From positions 1 to 23,708 of the forward strand of contig JAFZPS010000068.1 in assembly GCA_017550205.1 (NCBI GenBank): DNA of 23,708 nucleotides, in the 5' to 3' direction. Origin of the DNA: Bacilli bacterium (GTDB lineage Bacteria; Bacillota_I; Bacilli_A; RF39; UBA660). Below are positions 22,512 through 23,708 of this stretch, piece by piece. Each line of letters starts with the position of its first letter. Position 1 is the first letter of the stretch. The translations under genes were made by a program, and so were the position numbers. The notes under the pieces are model-generated. The model ran no database searches, had not been told where the DNA came from, and saw only the letters and a list, made by a program, of their open reading frames with translations.

Positions 22512-23708
22512 ATGGAAAAAGATATTTTAAATGACATCGTAGTAGTAAAGAGAAGTGGACAAAGAGTTAACTTTAATGATACTAAAGTTGCTATAGCTAT
22601 CAAGAAGGGATTTGATAGTGTCTATGAAGACTATGATGAAAAAGCTGTTAATAAAGTAAAAGAGAGCGTTATTAACAATATTTGCAAAAAATATAAAGAT
22701 AGAAAGACAATTGGTGTTGAAGATATCCAAGATCTTATAGAAGCCGAACTAAAAAGATTAAAATATGATGAAGTATATGAATCATATAAAGGATATAGAG
22801 AAAGACGTGCAGCATCACGTGAAGCATTCGTTGAAAAACAACAACATAAATTTGTTAAAGCTATTGAATCATTAGGATTAAAAAGTGCAGCAGAAGAAAA
22901 TGCTAAAAGAGAAAATGCAAACGTTGATGGAGATGGACCAATGGGTACAATGTTACATTTTGGTTCTACAGTATCAAAAGAATTTGCAAAAGCTTATTTA
23001 ATGGATAGTAAATATGCAAGAGCTCATGATGAAGGAGCAATTCATATTCATGACTTAGATTTCTGGGCTATGGGTACTACAACTTGTACACAAATAGATC
23101 TAGATAAATTATTTAAAAATGGATTCTCAACAGGACATGGATATTTAAGAACACCTAATTCAATTGCTGCTTATGGAGCACTTGCTGCAATAGCAATTCA
23201 ATCAAATCAAAATGAACAACATGGTGGACAAAGTATTCCAGCATTTGATTACTACATGGCACCAGGTGTATTAAAAACATTTAAAAAAGAATATAAACAA
23301 GAATTATCTGAATTATTAGATTTTGAAGGATTTGCTGAATATATTAATTTTGATAAAGTAGTAGAAACTATTAATAAATTAGAAAGTATAGAATTCGACC
23401 TTGAAATATTTAAATCATTCTATTCTAAGAGTAAAAAAGTAGAAGAAATATTTAAAGCAGGATATGAAAATGCAATAGCTAAGACTGATAGACAAACATT
23501 CCAAGCTATGGAAGCATTTATTCATAACTTAAACACAATGCATTCAAGAGCTGGTGCTCAAGTACCATTTAGTTCAGTAAACTTTGGTACTGATACTTCT
23601 CCAGAAGGAAGAATGGTTATTAAGAATTACTTATTAGCTACAGATGAAGGATTAGGACATGGAGAAACTCCAATATTCCCAATCTCAATCTTCAAAGTAA
23701 AAGAAGGA
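22512..23708 (+). CDS. nrdD: Anaerobic (class III) ribonucleoside-triphosphate reductase, 5' part, cut by the window end
   Basis: 399 codons are present, open to the window edge. The enzyme reduces ribonucleoside triphosphates to deoxy forms using a glycyl radical installed by NrdG; it works only without oxygen. The N-terminus carries an ATP-cone allosteric domain (VVKRSGQRVNFNDTKVAIAI, ~10-95). The catalytic barrel starts with NVDGDGPMGTMLHFGS and includes AHDEGAIHIHDLDFWAMGTT, TCTQIDLDKL, LRTPNSIAAYGA and SRAGAQVPFSSVNFGTDTSP. The C-terminal zinc site and glycyl-radical loop lie outside the window. ATG 22512 follows AAAGGAG by 9 nt. nrdG would be expected further downstream. It is not part of the surface locus. 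Confidence 0.95.
   Translation, partial: MEKDILNDIVVVKRSGQRVNFNDTKVAIAIKKGFDSVYEDYDEKAVNKVKESVINNICKKYKDRKTIGVEDIQDLIEAELKRLKYDEVYESYKGYRERRAASREAFVEKQQHKFVKAIESLGLKSAAEENAKRENANVDGDGPMGTMLHFGSTVSKEFAKAYLMDSKYARAHDEGAIHIHDLDFWAMGTTTCTQIDLDKLFKNGFSTGHGYLRTPNSIAAYGALAAIAIQSNQNEQHGGQSIPAFDYYMAPGVLKTFKKEYKQELSELLDFEGFAEYINFDKVVETINKLESIEFDLEIFKSFYSKSKKVEEIFKAGYENAIAKTDRQTFQAMEAFIHNLNTMHSRAGAQVPFSSVNFGTDTSPEGRMVIKNYLLATDEGLGHGETPIFPISIFKVKEG

Noticed and set aside
22527..22730. Minus-strand open frame opposite the start of nrdD
   Set aside because: It overlaps the ATP-cone coding region of nrdD and has no ribosome binding site or recognisable content.
1..23708. CRISPR arrays, tRNA or rRNA genes, insertion sequences, prophage
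   Set aside because: No regularly spaced direct repeats, no cloverleaf or rRNA-like GC-rich stretch, no transposase, integrase or phage structural motif was seen on either strand.

Overview
The window is about 80% A+T with strong AAGGAGG/AGGTGAT-type ribosome binding sites, TTGACA/TATAAT promoters (often extended -10), short U-tailed terminators and ATG/TTG starts. This points to a low-GC Bacillota (Firmicutes) organism. A class III (oxygen-sensitive) ribonucleotide reductase at the right edge indicates an anaerobe; an uncultured gut Bacilli/Mycoplasmatota-like lineage would fit, but the sequence does not fix the taxon. None of the 20 complete genes ends in TGA.

Layout. (1) 1-3.1 kb, housekeeping and accessory: a broken 3' remnant with a SEC-C (SecA-tail) zinc motif, a metallophosphoesterase, a two-gene module (38-aa acidic protein plus a 352-aa helical protein), and a family I inorganic pyrophosphatase. 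(2) 3.2-21.5 kb, one large surface-fibre locus of the TasA/SipW type, in three apparent transcription units. Unit A (promoter 3174-3201) has a membrane-anchored protein, two tandem fibre-like paralogs with TYAWF-type signal peptides, a third diverged paralog, and a second copy of the acidic-peptide/helical-protein module. Unit B (promoter near 9772) has a 1105-aa surface protein with a GLUG-like beta-helix start, two minor exported subunits, and a signal-peptidase-like protein lacking the catalytic motif. Unit C (promoter 15054-15082) has a SipW-type signal peptidase fused to an acidic linker and a degenerate EAL-like domain, a membrane-anchored McrB-like AAA+ NTPase, a DUF2357/McrC-N-like partner without nuclease, a second SipW-type peptidase, and another SipW-dependent surface protein. 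(3) 21.47-22.04 kb: a convergent TasA/camelysin-like gene on the minus strand with its own promoter and a palindrome. (4) 22.5 kb to the end: nrdD, cut by the window edge.

How the genes may work together: the fibre-like proteins are exported through Sec and trimmed by the dedicated SipW-type peptidases. The pseudo-peptidase and the cytoplasmic EAL-like domain look like control or scaffold parts. The McrB-like ATPase and its DUF2357-like partner are unexpected here and may act as a motor or remodelling complex for assembly or export. The small acidic protein/helical protein pair occurs twice and may be an accessory cytoplasmic module. The combination of TasA-like subunits, a SipW-EAL fusion and a membrane McrB/McrC-N-like pair is the candidate undescribed system. 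The family assignments rest on motifs read by eye; the shared function is inferred from gene order.
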